A stretch of DNA of 64,000 nt from Manduca sexta. Taxonomy: Eukaryota > Arthropoda > Insecta > Lepidoptera > Sphingidae. The notes below the pieces were generated by a model. The model was given only the letters and a program-made list of their open reading frames with translations. It made no database searches and was not told where the DNA came from. The stretch is from assembly GCF_014839805.1 (NCBI RefSeq), contig NC_051137.1:7367170-7431169 (forward strand), read 5' to 3'. Position 1 is the first letter of the stretch, and every line of letters begins with the position of its first letter. The position numbers and the translations under genes are program-made. Positions 47,013 through 59,362 of this stretch are shown piece after piece.

Positions 47013-49435
47013 TACAATTGGGTCGGAGATGTGGTGGGGGTGGGAAACATGTTGATCGGCTCGTCGGGAACATCGCTGAATACTAATTGCTTTCAATAAA
47101 ACTTATACCGCGAAAACTGGACACTTGTAGACATGACCGATAGAAAGTTTTAGCATGTTAATATTTATCGTGTTTTAATGCTATAAGTACATACACAATA
47201 GGTACCAGTTGACTTATTAGTCCAATTTAGTTGCCTAGTAATAACAATTGTCCAATACTTTTAATTGATCTAAATTTTCAACTTCCAAAGGAGTCTTTGC
47301 GGCTATCATTTTACAGCTGACCAGGCAATTAATAAGTTAAACGTTGTAGTAGGTAAGTATTATATTGTTACAATACTTTCTATCGAACGAAATATGCTAT
47401 ATAACAAACCTTTGTTAGGTTATCCTATCTATTAACGGACTTTTAGTAAGAAAGGGTCCAGTAAACAATGTTCGGTTTCGGTCCGACAACCACCCCACCT
47501 GCTGACTCACCTGCTCCACCCAGCCGCGAGCTTTCGACCATGCAAATATGACTATTTCTTTTAAAATAAAGGGTCCACACACACGTACCACAGCCATACC
47601 ACCTAGCAGCGACAAAACGTGGTCGAGTAGTGGTTGTGTTGCTGTTACAAAGTGGTTGAAATATGCAATAGTATAATTTATATGAAAATGAATAGATTCA
47701 TTCATATTATGGACCAGATTTTGCCGCCGAATTCAACGGTATGGCCGATATTGCGCTTTTGACAAAGTAAATACTATCAGATAAACAAATGTATGCTTTT
47801 CTTATGTATCTAGTGTTTTGTTATGTACATGATTAATGAATTTATTTCATTTCATGGCAACGGTAATTAGAAATTACAATAAGCACCCGTTTGAACATGA
47901 GTAAAATCATTAATTTAGATGAAGCTAGGGGCGGATAGAGTATTTCTAGTAGATAATAGCATAGAGTTTCAGCCATACACGTAGTGTCACAGTGTACTTG
48001 CCGGACCAGGTTCTTCAAAGATTTTAGAAAATTTCTATAAGGGTACCTATTATCTATCGCGATTGCAATTAAAATTCTGTTTGATAGCTTTGTGCTGTAA
48101 TATATTATTAGGGTAATAAGTAAATCATACCATGAATAACGATGGAACCATAACCTGTCGATAGAGTTGAAGAATAATAAAATTTCTAACAAGCAGCGAT
48201 AACGTAGTGACAGTGGAACAAGATTCCTAGAGCTACTCGACTCTTGGGTTCGATCCTAGGGCATGCATTTTTCATTTTTAAAAGCAACGTCATCATTGTT
48301 AATTAATTGCTTGGTTGAAAGATAAAAGGCAACACCGTCAGCAAACTTTTATATCGCAATGTTTAGAAGAGTGTGAAAATATGTGGAATCCTGATAGAAT
48401 TAGCATAAGGAGATTTTAGTAGAATTAATCCTACGGGATACCATGATGGACGAATGCCTCACCTACTCCCAATAACACCATTAAAGGCAATAAAAACACA
48501 AAAACCTTGACATTATGAATGGCAGATTTGGATCATTCTCAAGAAGTCTAAAACAATTAATATTTACCCGCAATAGTTAGTCATATGTTTTTAAGTTACA
48601 CTTATACTACTTTCTTGTTTCAATTTTTTAATGTATGTTATGCACAGTACTCAATAGTCTTAATTTATTTTTTAAGTAATTAACTAGTATAAGAGCGCAA
48701 TGTTTAGGAATACAATCTAGTTTTTATGCTTCTATATTTTATAATTAGCTTTAATTTTGATTGTAATCTGTTTTGCGTCTTAATTTTATTAAAATAAATA
48801 AATAAAAAAAGCCCGTGTCCAACAATGGGACTACAATTCAATACAAGGCTAATGTAAATCTTTTGACTTTAGTGCATACGTTTACGTGTAGAGGGCGTTT
48901 TATGTAAACACGTTCACGTTTTAAACACGCGGTTAAAGCCATTCACACGCAATCCCAACTAAGATACAAGTCTTGATAGATATCAGGAATTCATATTACA
49001 CGAGACTTTAATCTTCAGTTTCATGTGGAAGATTGGAATGATAGTTATTTTTAATAAATTACGCAAAACACAGAAAAATGTCTAAACCTTTAATCAAATT
49101 TACATTTCCTATCAGATAATGTAATCTATAATTACAGATCTGTGTCTACTACATTGACGGAACTGACTCGTTGATGATTACGTTATCTTACATTATGTAG
49201 TATCAATTGTAGCTTTGATCCGTGTAGTTATCTTGATAATAGGATACTATGACTCATCATTATTAGTTCTAAATAGGACCTTTATATCCAAAACACATAC
49301 ATTTGTACCAACGTTTGCGCCACAGTAGGTATAATATGGATAATCGTAACTCTAATATTATGTAAACTCAATTTTATGTAATAAAATAAACGCTATCATA
49401 ATTTGTATTGCCAAGAGAAAGCCAAGTGTGGATAA
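47013..49435. other. Intergenic between Phlpp and the CAP gene
   Basis: Presumed Phlpp promoter side near 47013-47400. A degenerate B-box-like site ('gggttcgatcctagg') near 48245-48262 hints at an old tRNA-derived repeat. Frames at 47415-47705 and 47842-48192 are unrecognised. Confidence 0.4.
48795..48860 (+). repeat. Dispersed repeat tail
   Basis: An AAAT run and 'agcccgtgtccaacaatggg' resemble the common 'gcccgtgtccagcagtggga' ends of lepidopteran non-LTR elements. Confidence 0.45.
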
Positions 49436-49670
49436 TCATTTCCAAGGGTAATTCTTATGTATTCGATTATCGCCGCACGCGCATGTTGCGTTGCAGTAGC
49501 CGTCGCGACAGAAGTTTGGCGATATATTGACGATTTCATTGCAGTTCGTGTACACATCTTTCTTTGGACATGCGTTAGTGCAAAGTGCATGGGCAACGCA
49601 TTGATCTTTGCAGTCGGCGCATTTTTTACCAGTTTTGTATGGATAGTGAGTGATGGTGTCGTAGTTTCCA
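49436..49670 (-). CDS. CAP gene exon 5 (cysteine-rich tail)
   Basis: Acceptor 'tttttacag'; ends TGA at 49438-49436 after KNYPWK. Ten cysteines, including CADCKDQC and CRDGYCNATCACG. The longer frame at 49396-49671 is in another phase. Confidence 0.9.
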
Positions 49671-52600
49671 CTGTAAAAAGAACAAATTAGTTAGAAATTG
49701 TCTCACACTGAAAAACTTCCTACAACTGTTCTCTATGGTTCGTTACTTAAATCAGAAATATCTTCAAATTCACTTTACGTCGAGTTAAGCAATAACACAA
49801 AGTAATTATTTCACGGAAACCACTTTTTTCCCGCGTCTGAATTCATCTGATACACTACTTCTGTTATATGTCTCCTAAAATATAACGAATATATGAACAA
49901 TTAAAAAAAAAACTACGTTTAATAGTAATTCCTGTATCGTTTAGCATCTTCGTGTGTAATATAACTCAGCTTGCTACGTAACGGCACGTTGATCATTGTT
50001 TATGATGACGCCAAGCCGGCTGATTGCGATTGCAGAAGAATATTTGCATTTTAAATTAGATTAGGTAACCCAGGAAACAATTTAGCTTTTAATTATAATA
50101 CAATGGTCTGAATATAATGCAGTAATATTGACGTGTTTGAAACGAATCAAAATAAAACATTGACTTACACTCATGATTGACAATTTCACGGCATATTATT
50201 ACATTTAGCATGCAAGCATCCGTGATTAGTGAATATGCGCGTGTGTTTTTTCTTTTTTTTATGTAGGGGCATGACAAAGTGGCACTACTACACCAGGTCG
50301 AGTGGGTTCCAATAGGATGTCGAATGACGAGAGATGATTAGCTCTTGGCAGTCGCTACAATTACGCACGGTCAGTTGGAACTGGATATACGCAAGCTGAT
50401 CCCAGAACGCGACACACTTACTTGGACCACTACGGTGGGTTTTAAACACCTTTTGTACGGTGGTCGCTATCCGGGCGGATATAAAATATATCTTACCACC
50501 AGGAATTAACAACTTGCAACATTTTTTTTAAGATATACTTAGCTTTCATAGATTTTCACTCTTAGCTTTTTTATACTAGACGTTAATCTTTTTCACGCAG
50601 GTCAACAATCGCTAAAACGACGCTATCAGGAGATTTTACATTTTCCTTTTACAGATTTTTCCATTTACATTATATGAACTTATGAAAATGTATTAGTAAT
50701 TATAGGGAAACATGGTGGTAGGTATTACAACTAGTTCCCTATCAGCTGTTGTTAATGATAATAATTTGGTATAATTCTAAAAACCTTCGCCAAATCATCT
50801 GAATGGCAGAATAATATGAATACGTTCGTTACGTTCTTTAATTAATGTTGTATTTTAGTCATAAACCTTGGTCGCAAATAAAATAAAGCCAACAGATAAA
50901 CAAGATGCAGTTTTATGACACCAGTTAAGATTCACGTTGATAAACTAAAAGATGACTAAGATTCCTTGCAATATACCTACCCTGGACAATAATGGCACAC
51001 GTAGTTGTAGAAGTGGCCCCATGGCCCACCCGGGCAATGGGCAAATCCGCAACCGACCTTGTGACTAGTGGCCCAAACCATTTGAGTGTAGTGTCCAACT
51101 ACTTTTAAATTGACCACTGGATGCCCGTATGTAAAATTACGGTATTCTACGAACCACGTCCTTAAAGCAAAGAACCTGAAATAATTAAAAATTTATAGTT
51201 AATACGTTAATTTGTGGAAAACTATTTTTATCGCTATTTGTATTACTAACTATATTATAGAGAAATAAATTGACAAAATGTTACGAATTTGTGATGGTTA
51301 TGTTATCTACTCGTGTATTTTCAATAGAAAATAAATTGAATATGTACCTACTATACCTGTGTAAAATCTGGTTTTATTGATTATTCAAAGAATGAATGTT
51401 ATTTCAATTTGTCTGTTTGTAAAGGACTTCGTACAAATGATACTTCGCAATAAAGGATCATTATTGTAATTAGAAACAAAATATTTCCGATTCGTCACCT
51501 CTGTGCCAATTAGTCCACCCGATCATTTTCATTAGTTAATACGTAATGTAAATATGTTACTCTTGAAATTTCAGCCCTATTGTTATGATTTTATATACAC
51601 AATAATATAAATGTCATATTATATAAATAATTACTGGATGAGTGGTGACATATTTTTACGAAGAAACAATAATAGATTATGATTTTATTATATTCCTGCC
51701 TCTATACCGAGCCTTACTACATAAGTAAGTAGATACGTGACAAAAATTAAATTAATTCAAATAATGACATGAATTCAAGAATTATTGACAAGAGGCTAAG
51801 AGCAATGGGTTTTAACACTGCAGGCTGGATACACAAAGTAAAATTAAAACTGAAGCACAGTCCCAAAACAGTTATAATAAAAAAAAAACTACGTGAACTG
51901 TACAAATACAAAATATTATGTTATGCCCTGATGATATTTATGTACATTTACATTTTGTGTACCATTTTGAACATATGATGTGAGTCAGTAAATTTTCCAT
52001 ACAATAAATAAATTATTACTTTTCACATATTTGAGAAACCATTATCTCCTTATTTATTCCTATACCCAATGATATATATGTACCTATATACTATAATATT
52101 ATGATTGATATAGGTAACGACCCAGACTGAAAATGTTCTGTACTACAGTGTAAAATTGAAGTCTGGTTTTAATTTTGAATTTATTTTTCGGCAGTTGATA
52201 AATCATAAGTAAATAATGAAAAAATCCATACTGGGAAACTATCCTTGATCGCTTAATCACGCAAAAAGGACATGTTAAATACTTTATAGAATGTATATGT
52301 TGTTCACGACAATAAATGTAAAAAGTATAAATCGTGATATGTAGGCTTGATGACGGGATGAGGAAACTAAATAAATAACAGCAAAAAATTAAAGAAACAA
52401 GATGGTAATTTATCGTCTTTAAATCATGATTCATAAGAACGACTAATGACGGCCTCGGCGCCTACGGGAGGCTAAATTGATCAGTAGTGTTGCCCTCTTA
52501 TACAGCTAGTAATAATAATAATTCGAAAATGCGATACTTATGTAGCATAACAATAACAAGTAAATATAAAACGCCTTACTCTTTATCCAATCAATTTAAT

Positions 52601-54459
52601 AAAATTTCATCTACTACAACATTAAGCACAAGTGTGATAACACATTTTATTGTTATATATGTGAAAGGAACTTTAACTAGAATAGGAAAGCTTCATTCTT
52701 TGTTACTCTAACTATTTGTGCGTTTTTACATATTTTAATACATAGAAAAAACGTTGACTTATCCATCTGTGAAGTATATCATTATAATATCATCTTATCA
52801 TCTACATGAGTTGTGAAATTCAAACACACATCAAGCCTTTGTCCCCCCAACTAGCGTACCCAATTTTCACCTTGTGTATTCCGTCTCATGACATTATAGA
52901 AGCCACATCAGACTAACACAAAATCCAGACTAGATCAGATATCATCGTGCTCTACCCGGGTGCTCAGAGCAGTGGTCGTAGAGTCTTACGCAATACTATA
53001 TACTATATACAAATCCAAGCAATTATTATGACTAGGAGTTTTAATACTCAAAATCAATAAAATTGAACTTTGTTAATATGTCCTATTTTTTAAGTCCGGA
53101 TGTAGCAGTTCATATAATTAATGAGATCGCAACATGATTATATTTCAATTAAAAAGTTCTTGTAAGATTCAAAACCGTCACTCATTCGGTTGTTGCTTAA
53201 ATATATCTATAATTTGTTAAACATACATATTATGATAATAATTTAATATACTTAACATCATTAAGTTAACAAGGACTAATGCTTATTAGTGTTAGTATTA
53301 TGAGAGCACAATTCGAGTTCTAGTCTTTATATATTCCTTTAGGTATAAGATACGAGACATGAGCGTGTGTGAGTGTGCTTCTGTAAATTTTAATTCATTT
53401 GACAAAGAAATAAGCATAAGATTTACGATCTTCTGATAAAAAATAACTTAGAGCCTATACTGAGATGTATACTGCTCAAATAAAACATACCATGGTGTCT
53501 TCTGTGCCGCTACAAACAGATTTTGCCCACACGTGCCTAAATCTGGCACAATGTTTTCTTGAGGATTGTTGTGTTGTAAAAAAATGCATTTCTCTGCATA
53601 CCTCTGAGCCTGGCGCGCAGCCCCCGCGTGCCAAGTCTGAAAACGTTTATAACGCAAGTCCTGCATTTACCGCTGACGAAAGAATAAAACATCTAAGTTT
53701 TAAAAATTTGCTCTGTGAGTGAAGTACTCAAGGGAATGAGTGTCTGGCCGGGATATTATTAAACTCACTTCTTGCGTAGAATTTTGAAAAAAATCCGTGA
53801 GATCCTGAGTAGCGAGAAGGCAAAAAAACACTCATGTTTTAAATTCATTTCGGTTCTTTCCAACCTGTATTGGATATCCGGCGCAAAAATCATATTTTCA
53901 TATTATGATCGGAATTTTTTTTAAACATTGTGGTTGGACAATTAACCTGTAGGTCGCCCGATGTTTCAGGCCACTGACTATTAAAATTAATAATATTATC
54001 CACAACGTCGCAACAACGCAAACCTCTACATGATATTCAATGCGCTCTCCGCACTGAATCTAGACTAATTCAATAGCGTCTTCGCATCACCTAAATCTAG
54101 GTTTTAAGACATCAAATGTCTACTTATTATTAATAACCATTTACTCAAATAATTTTAACTTACCATCATTAACATATTTGAAGCTGTAGGTCGAACTTTG
54201 GTTCTAAAGAAGTTGTGATAAGTAACAATTTTGCGACGAACCACAGCTCTTTTTGGACTTAGAGCATTTTCAGGAATTTGGTCCGGCGGGAATAACTCTG
54301 AAGATTACAATTGAAAGTTACGGTGATGGCTTTATAAATTGTATTATTATTTTTAAGATAATACTCACGTCTATCGCCCCATGTCGCAGTACTGTCCAAA
54401 AGTGTAGAAACGTTTAAAATTATTATAATTTTAAACCACAACGACGCGCGGATATGCAT
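49436..54459 (-). CDS. Secreted CAP-superfamily protein (antigen 5 / CRISP-like)
   Basis: Five exons join in phase: 54459-54369, 54297-54164, 53636-53491, 51175-50981, 49670-49436, giving 266 residues. Residues 1 to about 28 form a signal peptide with a hydrophobic core (FKIIIILNVSTLL). The CAP domain shows IVTYHNFFRTKVRP (His58), ARQAQRYAEKC (Glu90), the CAP1 signature GHYTQMVWATSHKVGCG (His152) and the CAP2 signature YNYVCHYCPGGNY. These are the usual cavity residues, so the fold is likely intact. The last exon adds a tail with ten cysteines in 77 residues. CAP proteins are extracellular and diverse in role (lipid binding, immunity, reproduction, venom or saliva); the sequence does not tell which applies. 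It is more likely an ordinary insect antigen-5-like protein than a venom component. Confidence 0.92.
50245..50512 (+). repeat. Dispersed SINE-like repeat in CAP intron 4
   Basis: Close relative of 35745-35978 with the same block order, ending 'ggatataaaatatatcttac' and 'caccaggaatt'. Confidence 0.65.
50981..51175 (-). CDS. CAP gene exon 4 (CAP1/CAP2 signatures)
   Basis: Acceptor 'attatttcag'; donor CAGG|GTAGGT. Encodes FFALRTWFVEYRNFTYG, then both CAP signatures. Confidence 0.94.
51769..51978 (+). CDS. Unrecognised small membrane-like frame (doubtful)
   Basis: A true ATG opens 69 codons: a basic N-half (MNSRIIDKRLRAMGF) and a hydrophobic C-terminal segment (CYALMIFMYIYILCTIL) that could span a membrane. 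It lies antisense in CAP intron 3. AT-rich DNA makes such frames by chance; there is no family match I know. Confidence 0.12.
   Translation: MNSRIIDKRLRAMGFNTAGWIHKVKLKLKHSPKTVIIKKKLRELYKYKILCYALMIFMYIYILCTILNI
51979..53490. other. CAP gene intron 3, rest
   Basis: AT-rich; frames at 52099-52434 and 52487-52711 are AT-driven. No gene is supported. Confidence 0.45.
53491..53636 (-). CDS. CAP gene exon 3
   Basis: Acceptor 'aacgttttcag'; donor CATG|GTATGT. Encodes TWHAGAARQAQRYAEKC through GTCGQNLFVAAQKTPW. Confidence 0.92.
54164..54297 (-). CDS. CAP gene exon 2
   Basis: Acceptor 'gtaatcttcag'; donor ATG|GTAAGT. Encodes FPPDQIPENALSPKRAVV and the first CAP helix with His58. Confidence 0.88.
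54369..54459 (-). CDS. CAP gene exon 1 (signal peptide)
   Basis: ATG at 54459; donor AGAC|GTGAGT. Encodes MHIRASLWFKIIIILN and a small-residue cleavage region (STATWG). Confidence 0.85.
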
Positions 54460-56169
54460 ACTACAAAGGAATGCAACTGTTAATATATGTATCTAGATAT
54501 AAAGATTATTATTAATCATCGTGCTAGTGTCAATTAAATTATAGGAAACTTAATAAATTACTATTGGTTCTAATTATTGCAGCATAATTTGTAGACTCTA
54601 GCTATAGCTTATAAATTCTTAAATAAGTATATATACATATTTAAATAGGTTCAGTATGGTACATAGTTACGTATATTCAATATCTAGGCAATATAATCTA
54701 ACCCACTTCTAGCACTAACTCGACGCATACAATTGGACTATATTATGAATAAAAACAAGTCCTGTAGGCACCAACAATGATTAAATCAAATACTAGTGCA
54801 ATACCCATTAGGTACCTACACATTGAATACAGGCAACGGGCACGACATATCATTTTACATCTTATACAGCGCTTTTTAAATATTGCAAACGAAAGACAGT
54901 ACTCAAATTTCAGATCTACTTACGTATTAGTGATAATATTTGTTATTTTTAAAATGAATAACACAATCTTCACACAAAAAGATAATCTTCTTTCTCACAT
55001 ACCACTAACGCCACATTTTTACTCTGATTTGTGCCAATTACTAAATGTATGTCTCAATCATTCCGTGTCTCGCGAATGTTTGAATTGAAATAAATAAGCA
55101 TCGTTCTCGCCTGACCGTGTACTGCCATAGCTAGAAAATCATCCTTGATTAACGTGAAAAAACTAGCGGGGCATACGCGAGTGGCTTATTTACTTCATAG
55201 GGTTCTGTACTTTTGTAAGTATTTGAGGTCAATCACGTTTGCCTGTGCAGTCATGTTCTGTGCTAATAGTTATTTAAACATAAAATGACGGCTACATTAT
55301 TTGTTCAAATTACTGTTGTGGGATATTTATATACACCTGCGCTTTATACTTCATTGTTTTACCGCATGATGGCCAATCTATAGATACCGATATCTACAGT
55401 TACAAATTTCAAGTTGAATCGTAGTCAACTAAATTTTAATTACAGTGCCATGCCACCAAGTTTCTTGATAGATAATTATAAGCTATTTTTTTATTTAAAA
55501 AAGAATAAACGTGACTTGTATAACGTGCGGAACTCTAAATATCGTTATAATTATAGTTTTTGACCGATCTAACTGTGACCTTTTGAGTTATAGTGTGTAT
55601 TGTAATGTTTACTAAAGGTAACCGGCCGTACACTATACACAATATCGTCTGTATAATAGACGTAGTAATTGAATAAATATACAATTGTTAAATGCGTCTC
55701 ACAGTCGTAATATGTGAATAACAACAAAAACTACAAATATTTCTTAATTAAATTTTTATATTCAAAACCAACAGCAGCGTTAAATATAGGTAGAGTAGGT
55801 ACAACTGACAGAACAGCGTGGCAAGAAATAATAAAAGATCGCATATAAAAGACTAAATGATTGATATCTCATTTTATACAAAAAAAGGCGGGTGCAATCA
55901 TATCTATGGCTGTCTCAGCGAACATTTATGAATTTTTCACGGGTTCCTTCAAGCATTCTCACGATACCAGTCCTTCAATTACATTTTTTTGTTTTGTAAC
56001 ATGTTGGTGCGTTGGCATCTACTCGGCAATTATTTACAATTATTGAGACAATCATCAAATCAGGACGACCAGGGCTTGATCGTATTTTAACGAACTTTAA
56101 TTAGCTACATAGCCTATTGCTAACCGTTTTCGGTACTAAAAAAATATTAATAATCTGCATTATTCATGT
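54460..56169. other. Intergenic between the CAP gene and the DNAAF6-like gene
   Basis: AT-rich. A 103-codon plus frame at 54777-55088 and one at 55861-56046 show no family resemblance. No repeat recognised. Confidence 0.45.
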
Positions 56170-56427
56170 TCAAAAATTTATGAAATCAAACTCTCTATCC
56201 AATTTCAATTTTAAAATTAATGTCTGTTCATTGGCATCCCAACTAGCTTTCGATAAATCTGGATTTATGCCGTGGGGAAGTGGTAATTTCAAATGATATT
56301 GTGAAGAATTAATAGTTACGGTCGTGGCGTCGACCGCTAAATCCAAATTTTCCATCTTATCTCCCGGCATCTTGATCTTTAAAATTAGATTCTCGCAACT
56401 AGATGAAGATGGAGTCTTTGCCCCAAT
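56170..56427 (-). CDS. DNAAF6: DNAAF6-like exon 3 (CS domain)
   Basis: Acceptor 'gaattttcag'; encodes IGAKTPSSSSCENLILKIKM through DREFDFINF and stops at 56170. Confidence 0.9.
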   Translation of the reverse strand: MGAKTPSSSSCENLILKIKMPGDKMENLDLAVDATTVTINSSQYHLKLPLPHGINPDLSKASWDANEQTLILKLKLDREFDFINF

Positions 56428-57999
56428 CTGAAAATTCATAATTTACATTAAATATCTTAGATAGTAGGATTTTTTACTTAATATCTGCCCGGAATTTATA
56501 ATTTGTGCCAGATATTGTGATAGGTTCACCCCCATCATATCATAGGACGGAATTTTCACGACGCGGCGATAAATGTGTGTGTATGTACTCCTTAAGGCAA
56601 GTAACCAGTTTTTAGTTTTAAGATCCCACCCTAGTGGCACTTAGGTAGTACATCTGTCTTTGAGGTCAAATTTATTAATAGATACCATTATTGTACCGAG
56701 AGCTGCTTTGATTTCTTTAAATTATTCAACAGTCGCATACTTTTAATTATATTTCAAAATAAGTAAGGTAACCTACATAATCAAACTACGATTCCGACCG
56801 AGGAGTATGAGCCAGAATGTGGAACGGAAAACCAAAAGAGATTCAGCAAAATATGAGGGAGATGAACATTTTACGATGGTCTAGAAAATTTGAGGAGGCT
56901 CGACAGACTAATAAGTTTAAAACTTTGTTTTAGCGTCAGAATTGAACCTAGAAAATAGGTATACTCTTACATCAGGCTTAACGTGCGTTGCGACAAGGAA
57001 TCCGTTTAAAAAGCAAATAAGACCCTATTTCACAATATTCTTGAATAAAAGTTTGGACTTTGCAGATAGCTCTCTTATACTTAGAAATCATAGTAAAATA
57101 ATCGAGGGTGTAACTTTTGTGTTCAGTCTGTATTTTAATTAGACTTATAAGTCTCTACTCATGTTACAAATAGCATTTAAGTATTCAGACGACATAAAAC
57201 CAGCGCTGAAAATAGATACTAATCATTCTTTCGTAGATATTAAGTACCTGCAGAAAAACATCCTCAGCCGTCACAGACTGCTGGTAGTTCATAGAATATT
57301 CAGGAGTTTTCCGTCCATCAATACCAGCTCCTACCCGCCCCAGTTCCTCAGCTTCCCTTGCTTCCTGCTCCTCAAATTCTTCAATATTTTTCGGTTGTTT
57401 CGATATATTCGTTGTGAGTGGAATTTTGTCCCTCGTCGAAGATATTTCAAACTCTAATTGATAAGTAACATTTTTAAATTATTTAATTATGAGAATCTAC
57501 CATTTACTTATCTATTGAAATTCTTTACCGATAAAACTGATTATTTAATTAACATTGAATAACCACGTACCTAAAATGTAGGTAGGTAAACATAGTTACA
57601 ATATACTGCATGATCTACTTAGGTATCTTTGTAGCAGAGACCTAAGTATTAAAGATATAATCTAGGACATGTCCTAGATTATCTTATAGGCTACTTTAAC
57701 CCCGGTAATTGGTTCTAATAGGAATACTTAATGGATTTTTTATATATTCTTTGTATTTTTAAATAGGTAGCGCTGGCATTAGACAGTTTTAAAACATAAT
57801 TAGAAAATGAGGTAAGAGTCAGATGAAAAATAAATTAAGTCGAATAAAAATCACAGAAGAGTGGATAAGTACAGCATGTACAGAATGATTCAAAGGTTTT
57901 ACCAGACGATCGCAAGTCATCTCCTTGTAGGACTTCTGGCTCTGGTAGTCTTAATAATTCGGCTAACTTTTCCATCGTCCCTGGAGTAAACTCAACCAT
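56170..57999 (-). CDS. DNAAF6: PIH1D3/DNAAF6-like dynein assembly factor
   Basis: Cytoplasmic co-chaperone-type factor that helps preassemble axonemal dynein arms; in insects that mainly means sperm and sensory cilia. Three exons join in phase: 57999-57903, 57453-57248, 56427-56170, giving 186 residues. The N-terminus (MVEFTPGTMEKLAELLRLPE) matches the short leucine-rich start of PIH1D3. An acidic linker (EEFEEQEAREAEELG) leads to TPEYSMNYQQSVTAEDVFLQ, like the vertebrate PEYEI..QQ..GTEDIFL block. The C-terminal 86 residues form the CS/p23-like domain (ILKIKMPGDKM ... LKLKLDREFDFINF). Like vertebrate PIH1D3 it lacks a full PIH-N domain. Orthology is by memory of the family; the fly symbol is not asserted. 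Confidence 0.85.
56455..56605 (+). repeat. SINE fragment in DNAAF6-like intron 2
   Basis: 'atctgcccggaatttataat', 'tgtgccagatattgtgatag', 'catcatatcataggacggaa' matches the middle of the 35171 SINE. Confidence 0.55.
57248..57453 (-). CDS. DNAAF6: DNAAF6-like exon 2
   Basis: Acceptor 'tatcaattag'; donor TGCAG|GTACTT. Encodes the acidic linker and TPEYSMNYQQSVTAEDVFLQ. The plus-strand frame at 57161-57457 is its shadow. Confidence 0.85.
57657..57682. repeat. Perfect 26-bp palindrome with p53-type core
   Basis: 13-base arms meet with no spacer. The centre is GGACATGTCC, which fits the p53 half-site pattern RRRCWWGYYY. Lies in intron 1 of the DNAAF6-like gene. Confidence 0.85.
57903..57999 (-). 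CDS. DNAAF6: DNAAF6-like exon 1
   Basis: ATG at 57999; donor TCTG|GTAAAA, a weak but usable site. Encodes MVEFTPGTMEKLAELLRL through GDDLRSS. Confidence 0.75.
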
Positions 58000-58740
58000 T
58001 TTAATACTTGTAGGCTGCACAATTAAGACGTTTAAGATGATAAGAATTTATTGGTTTCTATATTAATATCTAGTTTAGCTATTGGTAAAATCTCAGACGA
58101 TCAATACGGTAACTAGGGAATCCAATAATTTATTATTATAACACGACTAAAGTGACGTTGTTGCTATGATACAAACCATGTACTTGGGTAGGTAAATTGC
58201 ATATAAGTACAAACAAAGAGAATTTATAATAAGTAAGGACTTAGAATAATACTGACTTACAGATAACCATGCTCATTATTAGCTCGAAAGTATGCTGCAA
58301 AAGAATTATAATATATTAAGTGGAAAGTCTGCAAAATAATTGACATTTAGCTGCATATCTGTACTTTACTAAAAATAATCATGATAATTTTTAGTATGCT
58401 CAAAAATCAGCCGTTTTCGATTTTCCCGTATACCTACTACCTGAGCTACGGCGGGTACTAAGCGCGACTAAACAGGTTTGCTTATGAGCATGCTAGTACC
58501 GATAAATTTACGCAGCAATTGTGCGTGATACTTTGCAACAATAATTAGAAATGTCCCACTGGTGAGACGAAATAACGTTTCTACTAATAATCGAGTACTT
58601 AGTTGTTTCAGGTTTTTCTTTTCAGCTCATTGAACACGAATCCAAATCGTCCTATTTCTTTTTTTCTCGATGGATGCATTCTGCCGCCCCTATGCTGCTG
58701 CCGCATATATTTGTAAATGTACCTATTTATCTAGCTTAAC
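58000..58740. other. Upstream of the DNAAF6-like gene
   Basis: AT-rich, presumably containing its promoter; no specific site identified. Confidence 0.4.
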
Positions 58741-58744
58741 TAGC

Positions 58745-58800
58745 AATTTTAGTTAGGCACCGACTCCAAAATTGATATCCAGTATATAAGTACCCGTTAT
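58745..58800 (-). repeat. Inverted head of the 12235 repeat
   Basis: 'ggcaccgactccaaaattga' and 'tatccagtatata' is the reverse complement of the head at 12235-12275. Confidence 0.65.
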
Positions 58801-58829
58801 GTGAAATTATTGTAATTATTTAAAAAAAT

Positions 58830-59062
58830 TGACTGTCTCAATGGCGTAGTTGTGTTTCGCTCACAATACGACTATCGTGCTGAGGAGTTACACCTCTGCC
58901 TACCTCTGAAAAGGGGAAAAGGTATGATATATATATATATATAGAGTAAACAAAAACACAACTAATGTATTTCGCTGCTTGGCACGCAGTACGACTATCG
59001 CGCTGAAATTTTACCCCTCTGCCTACCACTGAAAAGGGAAAAAGGTGTTATGCTGTATGTAT
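58830..59062 (+). repeat. Tandem pair of a SINE-like unit
   Basis: Two related units: one with 'acgactatcgtgctgagga' at about 58867 and one with 'acgactatcgcgctgaaatt' at about 58990. Both continue 'acccctctgcctacc..ctgaaaaggg' (second) or 'acacctctgcctacctctga' (first). A TA microsatellite (about 58926-58943) separates them. Confidence 0.65.
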
Positions 59063-59099
59063 AAGTATGTAAGAAGTACACTCAACCACACCCAATGCA

Positions 59100-59362
59100 A
59101 AAACATAACTAAAAACGTCACAAGCAAGCAAAATTCGCGGTTTCGGTTTCTTGGACGACATAAGTATTGATTCTAATTTTTTAGTTTTAAAACCAAACTT
59201 AAACGATTTTGATAAAAATTCTATGTCCAATCTGGAGATATATTATTTCGAATAAAAAAAGATTTTTCCAAACCGGTTCATAAATGAGCGAGATCTGACA
59301 TAAGTAACAAAAATAATCACGTCGAATTGATAACCTCCTCCTATTTTGAAGTCGGTTAAAAC
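59100..59362 (+). repeat. Body of the 12235 repeat
   Basis: 'gtcacaagcaagcaaaattc', 'ccggttcataaatgagcgag' and 'ttgataacctcctcc..gaagtcggtta' follow the same order as 12315-12590. Confidence 0.7.

Noticed and set aside
46727..47099. Several plus- and minus-strand frames over the first Phlpp exon
   Set aside because: GC-rich shadows of the frame that encodes the RA-like domain.
49436..54459. Venom toxin gene
   Set aside because: CAP proteins occur widely in non-venomous insects; nothing in the sequence points to venom.
54777..55088. 103-codon plus frame
   Set aside because: AT-biased composition, no domain, no neighbouring exon.
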